From NCBI GenBank assembly GCA_044360075.1, contig JBIKLA010000005.1, positions 85,955 to 149,954 on the forward strand: 64,000 nucleotides of DNA, written 5' to 3'. Made by a program: the position numbers and the translations under genes. This document shows, one piece after another, positions 1 through 8,548 of the stretch. This DNA is from OMII01 sp947467385. GTDB taxonomy: Bacteria > Bdellovibrionota_C > UBA2361 > OMII01. Below the pieces are notes generated by a model, which saw only the letters and a program-made list of their open reading frames with translations, was not told the DNA's origin and searched no databases. Each line of letters starts with the position of its first letter. Within the stretch, counting starts at the first letter, position 1.

Positions 1-313
1 TTGAAGTACCCTCCTAGCTGCTGGAAAGAATCGATCCGTCTGCTTCATGCACGGCGCTTCAGCCCAACGAATCCCTCGACGAAGGGGAACCTTGTAAAGA
101 ATCCTTCCTCCGCCATACGTAACGAAGGAGCCGTAAGGGTACCTCAAAGGGGCGCGAAAAATCAAAAATTAGGCCGATTATCGGCGCTTTTCTTGAGAAG
201 TGCTGGATAACTGAGGGGATACTAAGGGCTAACCTTAGAGGCTAAGAGTCCCCAGCAGTCGGTTTGGGTCTGCCCGTGAACACCCAAAGCCGCGGCACAG
301 TCCAGAATGTGTG
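1..313. other. Left edge, no gene recognised
   Basis: This stretch lies downstream of mazG on the minus strand. A plus-strand reading frame of 69 codons covers positions 1 to 210, but it starts with TTG, has a composition unlike the neighbouring proteins and matches nothing I know. Near 172-184 there is a small GCCGA-TTA-TCGGC hairpin, followed on the minus strand by T-rich sequence. It could be a weak terminator for the mazG operon, but the stem is only five pairs. Confidence 0.4.
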
Positions 314-1159
314 TTAGCCGACAGCCGCTTTAGCCCGCAGCCACAAGGCCTGGAGCTCGTCCTCGGAGAGAGTTTTGAGCTCTCTTCCTGCGAACTCGGA
401 GGCGGCCAGGTTCTCAACCACCTTGAAGCGGGCGATGAACTTGGTGTTGGCCACTGCGAGGGCCTCTTCGGCGTTGAAGCCGAGGTGCCGGCTGTGTTGC
501 GCCAGCGAGAAGAGGAGATCGCCGAACTCCTCCTCGAGGCGCTTTTTGGTGGCCGCATCTGCTGCCGGGCCTGATGGGGCGCGGGCGGCCTCTGCGAGGA
601 ACTCCTTAAGCTCCTCCTCCACCTTCTCTGCAACCCCGGCGGTTGAGCTCCAGTCAAACCCGACGCGTGCGCACCGCTCGCCGATCTCGTGCGCCCGAAG
701 AAGCCCCGGCATGGCGCGCGGCAGGCCGTCGAGAAGACCTTTCTTTATTTCGCCTGGCTCTGCGGCCCGCTCCTTGAGCTTGATCGATTCCCAGTTCTCA
801 AGAACCTCCTGAGTTCCCGAAACCTGCACGTCGCCAAAGACGTGCGGGTGGCGGCGAATGAGCTTGTCGGTGATGCCACGCGCGACGGTCTCAAACGAGA
901 ACTGCCCCGACTCCCGAGCGATCTGGCTAAAGAGGCCAATGAGGGAGAGAAGGTCTCCGAGCTCCTCGCATACTTTAGGCGCCCCCTCGTGCACCGCGTC
1001 GCCGATCTCGTAGGCCTCTTCGACGACATGACGGGGGAGAGACTCAAAGGTCTGCTTTAAGTCCCACGGGCATCCGCTCTTGGGATCACGGAGCTTCTCC
1101 ATCACCTCAAGGAATTCAACGAGTGCCTTTGCTGCCTGCTCATGCGTGCCGTGTGACAT
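314..1159 (-). CDS. mazG: MazG family nucleoside triphosphate pyrophosphohydrolase
   Basis: MazG hydrolyses (d)NTPs to the monophosphate and pyrophosphate, and acts in cleaning abnormal nucleotides and in stress responses. The 281-residue protein contains two MazG-type helical modules, as in the long E. coli-type enzyme. Each has the metal-binding glutamate pattern: HVVEEAYEIGDAVHEG followed by EELGDLLSLIG in the first half, and EEELKEFLAEA followed by EEEFGDLLFSL in the second. I chose the ATG at 1159 (MSHGTHEQ). A longer frame starting at 1201 would overlap comF, whereas 1159 leaves a 4-base gap. It is the last gene of a minus-strand run lapAB-gpmI-comF-mazG. Family assignment is firm; the preferred substrate is not known. 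Confidence 0.93.
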   Translation of the reverse strand: MSHGTHEQAAKALVEFLEVMEKLRDPKSGCPWDLKQTFESLPRHVVEEAYEIGDAVHEGAPKVCEELGDLLSLIGLFSQIARESGQFSFETVARGITDKLIRRHPHVFGDVQVSGTQEVLENWESIKLKERAAEPGEIKKGLLDGLPRAMPGLLRAHEIGERCARVGFDWSSTAGVAEKVEEELKEFLAEAARAPSGPAADAATKKRLEEEFGDLLFSLAQHSRHLGFNAEEALAVANTKFIARFKVVENLAASEFAGRELKTLSEDELQALWLRAKAAVG

Positions 1160-1163
1160 GGCC

Positions 1164-1988
1164 CTACGGTAGCTTGTATCCATGCGCGGGGCGAGAGCCA
1201 ACTTCCCCAGTGTCTAGCCATCCGAGGCTCTCATAAACTCGGCGCCGAAAGCGTGTCCAGACGGAGGTGCGGGCGACGGCCAGCACGTCTACGGTGGCAG
1301 CGCCGGTCTTGAGGAGCGCCCGCACGGCGGCGGCGCTGGTTGCCCCGGTCGTGATGACGTCTTCAACGAGCAGGACGCGGCAGCCTGCAACCGCGGAGCT
1401 GCCCCGGGCTCGAAAGAAGTTTCGCAGTCCGGTTAGGCGCTGTTCATGGGAGAGGGAGGCTTGAGGAGCACGGCGGGAGCTGCGAGCGAGGCACTCGATA
1501 ACGGGGATGCCATGAGCGCGGCCGACGACGCGGGCGATCAAAGAGCAGGGGTGAAAAAGCCGCTTCCGAAAGTGCGTGCCAGAGCCGGGCACTGGCACGA
1601 TCACGTCCCACGTCGCGCCCGGAAAAAGCTTGGGCAGACTCTCCGCAAGGGTCTCTCCGCAGCGCCGCGCCAGGTACATGCTCGGCCGGTACTTCATTGC
1701 CCTAATGAGGTCTCGTGTGAGCCCGCTGTACTCCCATAGGCAACGGCTCCTCAGGAACAGCGGCGGGTAGAGCCGGCATGTCTCGCACGGCTCCGAGCTG
1801 TCGCGCGGGCTGTGGGGGACAAAGCAGCGTGGGCACCGGGCGGCAGCAAGAGAAGAGAACGGCGGAGGTGGTGGAGTGCAGCGAAAGCACAGTGAGGCTC
1901 CGCGCAGCGGGCGGCCGCACACGAGGCACTCACGGGGAAGGAGGATCTCAAGGGATCCGCATAGCCACGAAATGAAGGGCGAGAGCAT
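1164..1988 (-). CDS. comF: ComF family phosphoribosyltransferase-like protein
   Basis: This is a 274-residue ComF/GntX-type protein. The N-terminus carries cysteine pairs of a zinc ribbon (CLVCGRPL, CFRC, CPRC, CETC). The C-terminal half is a phosphoribosyltransferase fold with the PRPP-binding loop VLLVEDVITTGATSAAA and an upstream RDLIRAMKYRPS segment typical of the family. In competent bacteria ComF helps bring single-stranded DNA into the cell, but in most Gram-negatives its role is unproven. A GAGG Shine-Dalgarno sequence lies just upstream of the ATG at 1988. It sits 55 bases after gpmI and 4 bases before mazG, so the three are probably co-transcribed. No other competence gene is visible here, so a DNA-uptake role is only an inference from the family. 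Confidence 0.9.
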   Translation of the reverse strand: MLSPFISWLCGSLEILLPRECLVCGRPLRGASLCFRCTPPPPPFSSLAAARCPRCFVPHSPRDSSEPCETCRLYPPLFLRSRCLWEYSGLTRDLIRAMKYRPSMYLARRCGETLAESLPKLFPGATWDVIVPVPGSGTHFRKRLFHPCSLIARVVGRAHGIPVIECLARSSRRAPQASLSHEQRLTGLRNFFRARGSSAVAGCRVLLVEDVITTGATSAAAVRALLKTGAATVDVLAVARTSVWTRFRRRVYESLGWLDTGEVGSRPAHGYKLP

Positions 1989-2043
1989 GCAGCCTCAATC
2001 GGCTTGTGGGGCGAGAGAGTTGCGTAGCACCGCCTTGGTGGTG

Positions 2044-3564
2044 CTAAAACAGCGGCGTTCCGGTCATCTCCTTGGGCTGCGGAAGCCCAAGCATCTTAAG
2101 AAGGGTGGGGGCCACATCGCATAGCGCGCCGTCGTTCCGCAGGGAAACCTTCTGGCCGTACTCAACAAGGATAACCGGCACGGGGAAGGTCGTGTGCGCG
2201 GTGTGCGGGGTTCCGTCCTCATAGCTGACCATCTGCTCTGCGTTGCCGTGGTCGGCAATGATCAGCATCTGCCCGCCGGCAGCGCGCAGCGCGGCGAGGA
2301 TCTGACCTACGCACGCATCAACCGTCTCGACAGCCTTCACGCCGGCATCGACCACGCCGGTGTGCCCCACCATGTCGCAGTTGGCAAAGTTAACAACGAT
2401 AAAGTCGTACTCGCTTGAACGGATGCCCTCAACCACGAGTTCGGCCACGCCAGCGGCGCTCATCTCTGGCTTTTGGTCGTACGTCTTTACCTCTCGGGGG
2501 GAGGGAACCATCTTGCGCTCCTCTCCAGCGTACGGCTTTTCGATTCCGGCGTTGAAGAAGTAGGTGACGTGCGGGTACTTCTCTGTCTCCGCCACACGAA
2601 GCTGCTTGCGGCCAGCTGCAGCAACGACTTCGCCGATGTGGTTCGTAATCTCGAGCTGAGAGAAGAGGAAAGGGAGCTGGAAGCTGTGGTCGTACTCCGT
2701 GAAGCACAGCACGCGCTCTTTGGCCGGAATCGGCGCGGATCGCGGGAAGCCCGAGAAATCGGGTGCGCACAGGGCCGCGACGATCTCGCGCATGCGGTCC
2801 TCGCGAAAGTTAAAGAAGACGAAAGCATCATCTGCCTCGACGGGAGCTTGGCTCGTGACAGCCGGCTCAATGAACTCATCCGTTGTGCCCTTGTCGTACG
2901 AGGCCTTCACATACCCAACGAGATCCTGGGTGAGCGTGCCCTTGCCGAGGGCGATGGCGTCGTAGGCGGTCTGGACACGCTCCCAGCGCTTGTCGCGGTC
3001 CATCGCGAAGAAGCGCCCGCACACTGAGCCAACGGAACAACGCGGGAAGGAGGGCAGAGTCGCGAGGAGCTCCTGGAGATCCCTCCCAAAGGAGGTAGGA
3101 GAAACATCTCGGCCATCGCTGATGAGGTGCAGGACGATGCGCGGGGCGTGGCTGTCTTTCGAGAGTCGGGTGAGGAGGAGCTTAAGGTGCTCTAGGTGCG
3201 AGTGAACGCCGCCGGTGCTGTAGAGGCCTATGACGTGAACGGTTTTTGACTGGGCGCTGCTTTTGCGGAACGCGTTGTACTCTGGAGAGTCGTTGAGGAA
3301 CTTTCCCTGAAGGGCCCGGCTAATGCGCAGGAGCCACTGCTCTACCACGCGGCCGGCGCCGATGTTTAGGTGCCCAACCTCGGAGTTTCCCATCTGTCCC
3401 TTGGGTAGTCCGACGGCTTCGCCGTACGTGACCAGCGTGGCCGAGGGGCACGAGGCCATGAGCGAGTCGAGCACCGGCTTCTTCGCGGTCGTGACGGCGT
3501 TGCCCTTTGGGTTAGGGTTAAGGCCAAAGCCATCGAGGATGCACAGAACAGTTGGTTTTTTCAT
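2044..3564 (-). CDS. gpmI: 2,3-bisphosphoglycerate-independent phosphoglycerate mutase
   Basis: This cytoplasmic glycolytic enzyme interconverts 3- and 2-phosphoglycerate using two Mn2+ ions and a phosphoserine intermediate. At 506 residues it has the usual length. The N-terminal metal site CILDGFG, the nucleophile region GQMGNSEVGHLNIGAGR (Ser of NSE), the arginine-rich insertion NFREDRMRE and the C-terminal metal site IADHGNAEQM are all present. It starts at the ATG at 3564, 20 bases after the stop of the LapAB-like gene, so the two are likely translated from one message. A hairpin AGCACC...GGTGCT overlaps the stop codon near 2024-2044 but lacks a T tract, so I do not call it a terminator. 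Confidence 0.97.
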   Translation of the reverse strand: MKKPTVLCILDGFGLNPNPKGNAVTTAKKPVLDSLMASCPSATLVTYGEAVGLPKGQMGNSEVGHLNIGAGRVVEQWLLRISRALQGKFLNDSPEYNAFRKSSAQSKTVHVIGLYSTGGVHSHLEHLKLLLTRLSKDSHAPRIVLHLISDGRDVSPTSFGRDLQELLATLPSFPRCSVGSVCGRFFAMDRDKRWERVQTAYDAIALGKGTLTQDLVGYVKASYDKGTTDEFIEPAVTSQAPVEADDAFVFFNFREDRMREIVAALCAPDFSGFPRSAPIPAKERVLCFTEYDHSFQLPFLFSQLEITNHIGEVVAAAGRKQLRVAETEKYPHVTYFFNAGIEKPYAGEERKMVPSPREVKTYDQKPEMSAAGVAELVVEGIRSSEYDFIVVNFANCDMVGHTGVVDAGVKAVETVDACVGQILAALRAAGGQMLIIADHGNAEQMVSYEDGTPHTAHTTFPVPVILVEYGQKVSLRNDGALCDVAPTLLKMLGLPQPKEMTGTPLF

Positions 3565-3584
3565 ACGGAACTCGTCTAGGGGAA

Positions 3585-4892
3585 CTACGGGGTCGAGAGG
3601 ATAGGAGACGGCTCGCCCCTCGATGAATGTAGCAGGGCTGGATTCGCGCTGGAAGAGCTGGTGGCGGGAGGCTCAACGAGCTGCTCCCACAGAGGGCCGG
3701 TTTCTTTCACCTGCCCGAGACGGCTCATGCATAAGCCCTGCAGATGTATATGCTCCTCCGCGAGTTGGGGAGTCACCTTTACCTTCTCCTTGTCCGCGAG
3801 CGTGCAAATTGAGTCGATAACAGCCTTTGCGTCCTCTGCGCGCATCGCCACCAGAAGGGTGCGGGCCACGAAGAGCTCGGCACGTACGCGCTCAAGGCCG
3901 TGGGTACCCTGCGCAGCGCTCCGGGCCGCCGCTACCGCACGATCGGCCCGAGCCCTGAAGTCACCAGGGGAGGTTTTGAGCCACAGGTCGATGACCTTCT
4001 TCCACTGCGCGGCATCCCCGCCAGAGGCCTTCGCCGCCTTGACGAGAAGCTCGGCGGCGTAGTCGAGGTTCCCGGCGGCGATCTCGGCCTGCGCCAAGCG
4101 GTCGAGCGCGGGAACGAAGCCCGAGTTTTTTTTCACGAAGGGGATGAGCGCCTCTCGCAGGGCAGCCTCGTTGTGTGAGTCCCGCACGATGCGGAGGAAT
4201 GTGAGGCGCACGCGCGCGCGTGGCATCTCGTCGGATGCGTAGCCCATCTTCTCAAGCTCGTCCTGGTACTCAAGCGCGTCATCAAGGTGCCCCATGGCCT
4301 CAGAGAGGTTGCGCGCCTCCTCAAGCGCCTTCCTGTTCGGGGCGGCTTCTAGCACGATCGCCAGGTTGTCACGGGCTGCGGTGTTGTTGCCGAGCCGGTG
4401 GTTAATCTCTGCCGCACGGAAGAGCACCTCCAGGCTGGACCTGCTGCTGGCGCGCGTTGAGTCGAGCACCCGCAGCGCCTCACGCAGATCGCCAACGGAC
4501 TCAAGACACTTCGAGAGCTCGATGCGTGCGATTACGTTGTCGTGGTCGTGGTGCAAGACCTGCTCCCATACATCACGGGCCGCAGCGTATTCGCCGCCCG
4601 CCATGTGCGAGCGGGCTTTCACGAAGAGATCGAAGAAGGCCTGCCTATTTCGCTCGTGCGACCGAAGCTTGCGTTCCCGCAGGTAGCTCTTGAAGCCAAA
4701 GAAAAGGGCGACGAATGAGGCTGCTATGCATCCGAGAGCAAAAACTCCGATGTAGATAACCCCAGCGTAGGTGGTGACCTGCAGGGTTGGGCCGAGCTTG
4801 AGGGTCGCGGTCTCTGAGTTTGAGAGAGTAATGTACAGGACTGCCCCAACGAGCAGCCCGAGCACTAGGAACCGGTTAAACTGTCTAAGCAT
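3585..4892 (-). CDS. LapA/LapB-like membrane-anchored TPR protein
   Basis: This 435-residue protein combines two parts. Residues 1-80 hold two membrane segments (about 7-24 and 43-66) separated by the phrase ITLSNSETATLKLGPTLQV and followed by a basic stretch (FKSYLRERKLRSHERNR), which is the LapA/DUF1049 pattern. The remainder is a chain of tetratricopeptide-like helices (for example YAAARDVWEQVLHHDHDNVIARIELSKC cut here as separate motifs AAARDVWEQV and NVIARIELSKC). In E. coli LapA and LapB are separate proteins that control LpxC turnover and lipopolysaccharide assembly. The C-terminal rubredoxin-like Cys4 knuckle of LapB is not seen here. I chose the ATG at 4892 (MLRQFNRF), which overlaps the stop of the broken gene upstream. 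A role in envelope assembly is inferred from the domain pairing. Confidence 0.72.
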   Translation of the reverse strand: MLRQFNRFLVLGLLVGAVLYITLSNSETATLKLGPTLQVTTYAGVIYIGVFALGCIAASFVALFFGFKSYLRERKLRSHERNRQAFFDLFVKARSHMAGGEYAAARDVWEQVLHHDHDNVIARIELSKCLESVGDLREALRVLDSTRASSRSSLEVLFRAAEINHRLGNNTAARDNLAIVLEAAPNRKALEEARNLSEAMGHLDDALEYQDELEKMGYASDEMPRARVRLTFLRIVRDSHNEAALREALIPFVKKNSGFVPALDRLAQAEIAAGNLDYAAELLVKAAKASGGDAAQWKKVIDLWLKTSPGDFRARADRAVAAARSAAQGTHGLERVRAELFVARTLLVAMRAEDAKAVIDSICTLADKEKVKVTPQLAEEHIHLQGLCMSRLGQVKETGPLWEQLVEPPATSSSSANPALLHSSRGEPSPILSTP

Positions 4893-5381
4893 GCCCACCC
4901 TCGCCGAGAACAACTACCTGGGGGATTGTACTCTGGCGGTTTAGCGGGTGTACAGGGGGGTCCGTCATGATCGCATCAAGCTCCCTTAAAGCTCGCTTGC
5001 TGGGCACAACGCTGGAGCTCGTTGCCCCTGTTTCAAGCGAGCTAAAAGCTGGATCTTCGGAGGCAGGCTTCTTTTCGCTCCGCAGAGTTTTTTGCTTGTC
5101 GGCTTTTAACTCTGTGTAGGCTTCTGCCGTCGTCTGAGTTGCGGAGGCAGCTTGCGCTTGGACTGGCCTTCCCGATCCAGGAGCTTTCTTAAAGGTCGCA
5201 ACGATAGCACTACCCGACGGAGAGTAGGCTCTGAGGCTGATGGTTGCGTTGTCGCCGATACCGCCATCTTATTGCTTGCGATGCTGCTGGCTCCGACCTG
5301 CGGGAGTGTTGGTAGGTTGATGCCCCCGAGAGGCGCGATGGTTCCGGCGTTCTACGAGTTGGTGTCAATTTTCTCTATCAT
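4885..5381 (-). pseudogene. Disrupted small ORF upstream of lapAB-like gene
   Basis: Reading the minus strand from an ATG at 5381, preceded by an AGGGAG-type ribosome site, gives MIEKIDTNS and then an in-frame TAG at 5352-5354. The same frame continues after the stop with a plausible peptide (APLGGINLPTLPQVGASSIA). Around 5265 the sensible reading moves to another frame (GDNATISLRAYSPSGSAIV), which runs open to a TAG at 4885-4887. That final stop overlaps the start codon of the LapAB-like gene, as in a normal operon. Together this looks like a gene of about 160 codons broken by one stop and one frameshift. Sequencing error is an alternative. I do not recognise the product. The rest of 5382-5643 upstream holds only the minE terminator. 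Confidence 0.45.
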
Positions 5382-5572
5382 AATTTCACTCCCTAACACT
5401 CGGTCGTTGAGGCAGATATAGGGGCATCTGATTCAGTTGTGCGATGATGGATGAGAGAGTTACAGCGCGGATTGGCGTAAGATGCCGAGATTCCGTCGTG
5501 ATTCAGAATCCAGCGGGAAACCTCTCTGAATCTTGCTCCCTGCTAACGGGACGTTGCCGGGCTTTTCGCGGT

Positions 5573-5615
5573 GAAAAAGAAAGCGCCCCGCAAGCTCATC
5601 ACCTACGGGGCGCTT
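5573..5615 (-). terminator. Rho-independent terminator after minE
   Basis: AAGCGCCCCG at 5581-5590 pairs with CGGGGCGCTT at 5606-5615, giving a 10-base-pair GC-rich stem with a 15-nt loop. On the minus strand the stem is followed by TTCTTTTTC-like sequence (5573-5580). It lies about 30 bases beyond the minE stop codon and would end the minCDE transcript. The plus strand also has a short T run after the stem. Confidence 0.85.
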
Positions 5616-5643
5616 CTTTTGCGCGAGAATTACTGCACGAGCT

Positions 5644-6006
5644 TTACACGTTCGACACCATTGCCTCTTCGGGCTGCTCCGTTGGGGTCGTGGACGGACT
5701 AGTCGGCGGGGGGGGTGGTGGCGTCGGGCGAGACGCGGGGGCCGGAGTCGCGCGGCGCACGATGACCGGCGAATTGATGAGAAGGGTCGTCTGGTCCTCG
5801 ATGCGGTGGTACTTCACGTCGAAGCCCTCCTTGTCGATCACGAAGTACTTCTCAATAACTTTCACCATCTCTTCGCGAAAGCCAGCCATCTCCTCATTGG
5901 TGAGGCCGGTGCGGTCCTGGACGAGGACGAAGTGCAGTCGGCTCTTTGCTGCCGACTTGCTCTCTGCATTGTCTCCGAAGAGCCTTTTCCTGAGTGCGCT
6001 AAACAC
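5644..6006 (-). CDS. minE: Cell division topological specificity factor MinE
   Basis: MinE stimulates the MinD ATPase and drives MinCD away from mid-cell so that the division ring forms there. Residues 1-84 cover a standard MinE. The membrane-targeting start MFSALRKRLFG, the anti-MinCD helix region (RLHFVLVQDRTGLTNEEM) and the topological-specificity domain ending in TLLINSPVIV are all present. Unusually there is a tail of about 36 residues (85-120) that is very rich in Pro, Thr and Ser, including PTPPPPPPTSPS. Typical MinE proteins end near residue 85-90. The gene is the third in minC-minD-minE, 84 bases after minD, and is followed by a strong terminator. Confidence 0.95.
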   Translation of the reverse strand: MFSALRKRLFGDNAESKSAAKSRLHFVLVQDRTGLTNEEMAGFREEMVKVIEKYFVIDKEGFDVKYHRIEDQTTLLINSPVIVRRATPAPASRPTPPPPPPTSPSTTPTEQPEEAMVSNV

Positions 6007-6090
6007 GATTTGGAACTCCCTCAGTAACTACTTAACTGCCGTGTGTGTTGACCTTATCCGGAATGATTGCGTCCGTACAGATGAAAACCT

Positions 6091-6921
6091 CTAGCCGGCG
6101 ACCCCAAGCCGACGGGTAAGCCGGCTCCATATCGAGCCACCTGTGAAATTCGGTATGGGGATCTGCTCGCCGCACAAACGACCCGCAATTCTGGTAAACG
6201 CCTGTCCCGCCTTCGATTTCGGGTTGTAGACCACGGGCTCCCCGGTGTTGGCCGCAACGATGATCTGCTCATCGCGCTCGATCACACCGAGGATCTCGAC
6301 GCCCAGGATGTCCTGAACGTCACGGACCGACAACATGTCGCCACGTCGAACCATGTCGAAGTCGATCCGGTTGATGATGAGGCGGGCCTCAATGCCCTTT
6401 GAGGAGAGGAGGCCAACGACCCGGTCCGCGTCACGGATAGCCGAAACCTCCGGGGTTGTCACGACGATCGCCGACTCGGCTCCGGCGCAGGCGTTCCGGA
6501 ATCCCTGCTCGATGCCCGCAGGGGAATCGACAAGGATGTAGTGGAACTCACGGCGGAATTGCTCGAGCACAAACCGGATCTCAGCCTCATCGATAACGTC
6601 CTTGTCGTCTGTCTGCGACGCTGGCAGGAGGTATAGGTTGTTTGAGCGCTTCGACTTGATGATCGCCTGAGACGGTTTGCATATCTTCTTTGCGACGTCG
6701 ACGACGTTGAAGACGATGCGGTTCTCAAGGCCAAGAATTACGTCGAGATTGCGCAATCCTATATCGGCATCAACGACGAGGACGCGTTGTCCCCGAAGCG
6801 CAAGTGCCGCCCCGAGGCTGGCGGTCGTCGTAGTCTTGCCGACGCCTCCCTTGCCGGAGGTGATAACAATTACCTCTCCGAGGTCCTTCTTTCCTGCAGA
6901 TGTACCGCTCTTGCTGTTCAT
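6091..6921 (-). CDS. minD: Septum site-determining ATPase MinD
   Basis: MinD is a membrane-cycling ParA-family ATPase that recruits MinC and is released by MinE. The 276-residue protein shows the deviant Walker A motif SGKGGVGKTTTTASLGAAL, switch regions VVDADIGLRNLDVILG and ILVDSPAGIE, and ends with a short amphipathic helix (SIWSRLTRRLGVAG) that acts as the membrane-targeting sequence in the family. I chose the ATG at 6921; the codon just before it is a TTG that would add one Met. Only three bases separate it from the minC stop codon, so minC and minD are translationally linked. Confidence 0.97.
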   Translation of the reverse strand: MNSKSGTSAGKKDLGEVIVITSGKGGVGKTTTTASLGAALALRGQRVLVVDADIGLRNLDVILGLENRIVFNVVDVAKKICKPSQAIIKSKRSNNLYLLPASQTDDKDVIDEAEIRFVLEQFRREFHYILVDSPAGIEQGFRNACAGAESAIVVTTPEVSAIRDADRVVGLLSSKGIEARLIINRIDFDMVRRGDMLSVRDVQDILGVEILGVIERDEQIIVAANTGEPVVYNPKSKAGQAFTRIAGRLCGEQIPIPNFTGGSIWSRLTRRLGVAG

Positions 6922-6924
6922 CAA

Positions 6925-7893
6925 TTACTCCCTTCTACGTGACCATACAGATCGTGATTGATATGGCTCAACGACGACCATGTTGCTCTCAACCCGCGCC
7001 ACCTCCGGCAGCCCTCCCCGCGGCATGCTCTCGGCGTTTTCTGCGCCTGAGCCCCGGGAGATGACAAGCCCGATGCGAAGTTGCGTTGGCTGCAAATTGA
7101 GGCTGAAGATGACGCGGCCGCCGCCGCTCTCGTCATAAGCTCCGGCGTGCGCGATGCCGCGCAGCGTTCCGAGGATGATGATATCCCCACCGGCGATCAC
7201 TTCCGCCCCCGAGTTGACGTCGCCGAAAACTACTACCGAGTGCTCGGTCTCTATCTTTTGGCCTGAGCGCAGTGTTCCGTAGATGATACGCGCATCCGGC
7301 TCGTCCCACAGCATCGTCCCGGGCGCACTCTGCCGCCCCTCGAATCCCTCTATGCCATCGAAAAGGCTTACGTTTTTTTCGCGCGATGTGATCGAGCGGG
7401 GCGCTGGGGACTGGGCTCGGCTGCCGCTCACGACCGAGAGGCCAGGCTGAGAGCTGGAGGCGGGGGCAGCCTCCTGGCTAGGGGCACCGACCCTCGAAAC
7501 AGCAGGCTTAAGCCTCGAGCTTCGAACCGTAACAGAGAACTCGTTGGCAAGAAGGGCTGAGAGGTCCTGCACAACTGACTCTTCCGGCTTACGGCCAACC
7601 CACTCAAACGCAACGTCGTTGCCGGTAAGGAACGAGCGCCGAGACTCAAGGAACTCTGACACTGCGATCTTTAGGTCCGGCTGCTCAACGCGACCATCGA
7701 TGCGAAGCACGAGACCTTCCGCAGTTCCGCGCGCAGTGATCACGCTGCTACGATCCTCGGGGCCTTTTGATGGCGAGGATGATTCTGCTCCAGCGGAAGA
7801 TGACAAGTCGGCGGGAGCTGCTGGCGTGGCGAGCGATTCGGGGCTTGATGAATCGAACATGCTCTCGCCGTCTTCATTGAAAGGATTGTTCAT
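6925..7893 (-). CDS. minC: Septum formation inhibitor MinC
   Basis: MinC blocks FtsZ ring formation away from mid-cell when bound to MinD. The C-terminal part has the MinC beta-helix hallmark: RSGQKIETEHSVVVFGDVN, then GAEVIAGGDIIILGTLRGIAHAG. The N-terminal domain (about residues 55-130, with GLVLRIDGRVEQPDLKIAV) matches the FtsZ-binding domain. At 322 residues it is about 90 longer than E. coli MinC. The extra length is a Ser/Ala/Pro-rich leader of about 50 residues and a flexible linker between the domains. A GGAG ribosome site precedes the ATG at 7893. It is the first gene of minCDE. Confidence 0.94.
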   Translation of the reverse strand: MNNPFNEDGESMFDSSSPESLATPAAPADLSSSAGAESSSPSKGPEDRSSVITARGTAEGLVLRIDGRVEQPDLKIAVSEFLESRRSFLTGNDVAFEWVGRKPEESVVQDLSALLANEFSVTVRSSRLKPAVSRVGAPSQEAAPASSSQPGLSVVSGSRAQSPAPRSITSREKNVSLFDGIEGFEGRQSAPGTMLWDEPDARIIYGTLRSGQKIETEHSVVVFGDVNSGAEVIAGGDIIILGTLRGIAHAGAYDESGGGRVIFSLNLQPTQLRIGLVISRGSGAENAESMPRGGLPEVARVESNMVVVEPYQSRSVWSRRRE

Positions 7894-8548
7894 ACCACTC
7901 CAGCTTTGACACTCTCACGTTCACCTCGCGGTAGCCCGATATTTGAGCGCCCGAGAGTGTAGGACCGCGACTCTAAAAAATCTAGGACAAAGCGTGAGCT
8001 CGCACTAAATTTTGTTCCGAAAATTTAACCCGCAATGCTTGACGCCAAAGCAATTTAATACATCGACGCGAAGAGCACACGATCCGCCACCCCATATTTC
8101 GAGGTGCTCGTTTCGACGCAGAACAGCCGCTCGAACAGTTCCGCGTCAACCACGCCATGCAGCGTAGATTCAAGTAACAACAACTAACCTCCCTCTGCAG
8201 GTCGATTAGAAGTGGCCGCGTCCGCCCCAGGAGACTGCCGAGGCAGATTGCAGTTGCCACCGTCCTCACGCACGAACGAAGCAAGCCTTAGGAGGGTGTG
8301 AAAGCGTGATGCCGCGCCTTAATCCCAATTTACTTTAAGTGGCTTATAGCAAAGTGCGCGAAGCAAGGTCAACAAACAAGTGTTGAAAAAGGGCCTGGGT
8401 GAAAAGCGTTGCCTGCCTGACGGGCGCCGAAAAAGAGGCCCATCGCCGCTCCTTGCTCTTGGCTCTTGACAATTCGAGGGGGCTACCAGCGATACTTCTT
8501 GGGCCTCCGCCGCGCATCTTTTCGCCAACGGCTCAGCTTGCTTCCGTT
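7894..8548. other. Divergent intergenic region between minC and pgpA
   Basis: About 655 bases separate two divergent operons. Several short reading frames exist on both strands, but none has a convincing composition or ribosome site. The part near 7975-8060 is AT-rich and probably holds the minCDE promoter on the minus strand, although I cannot fix its boxes. A better promoter candidate for pgpA is listed separately. No structured RNA is recognised. Confidence 0.5.
8466..8496 (+). promoter_or_regulatory. Candidate sigma-70 promoter for the pgpA operon
   Basis: A consensus TTGACA at 8466-8471 is followed after 19 bases by GATACT at 8491-8496, one mismatch from TATACT-like minus-ten boxes. It lies about 50 bases before the chosen pgpA start, the right distance for a transcript leader. 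The spacer is two bases longer than ideal, so confidence is moderate. Confidence 0.4.

Noticed and set aside
1..210. A 69-codon reading frame at the left edge
   Set aside because: It has a TTG start with no ribosome site, no recognisable product, and no conserved composition.
2024..2044. Terminator hairpin after gpmI
   Set aside because: The stem AGCACC/GGTGCT is not followed by a T tract on the minus strand, and comF begins shortly after.
5444..6094. Plus-strand frame of 216 codons opposite minE
   Set aside because: It is the shadow of minE and its terminator, with long Gly runs from the Pro-rich tail.
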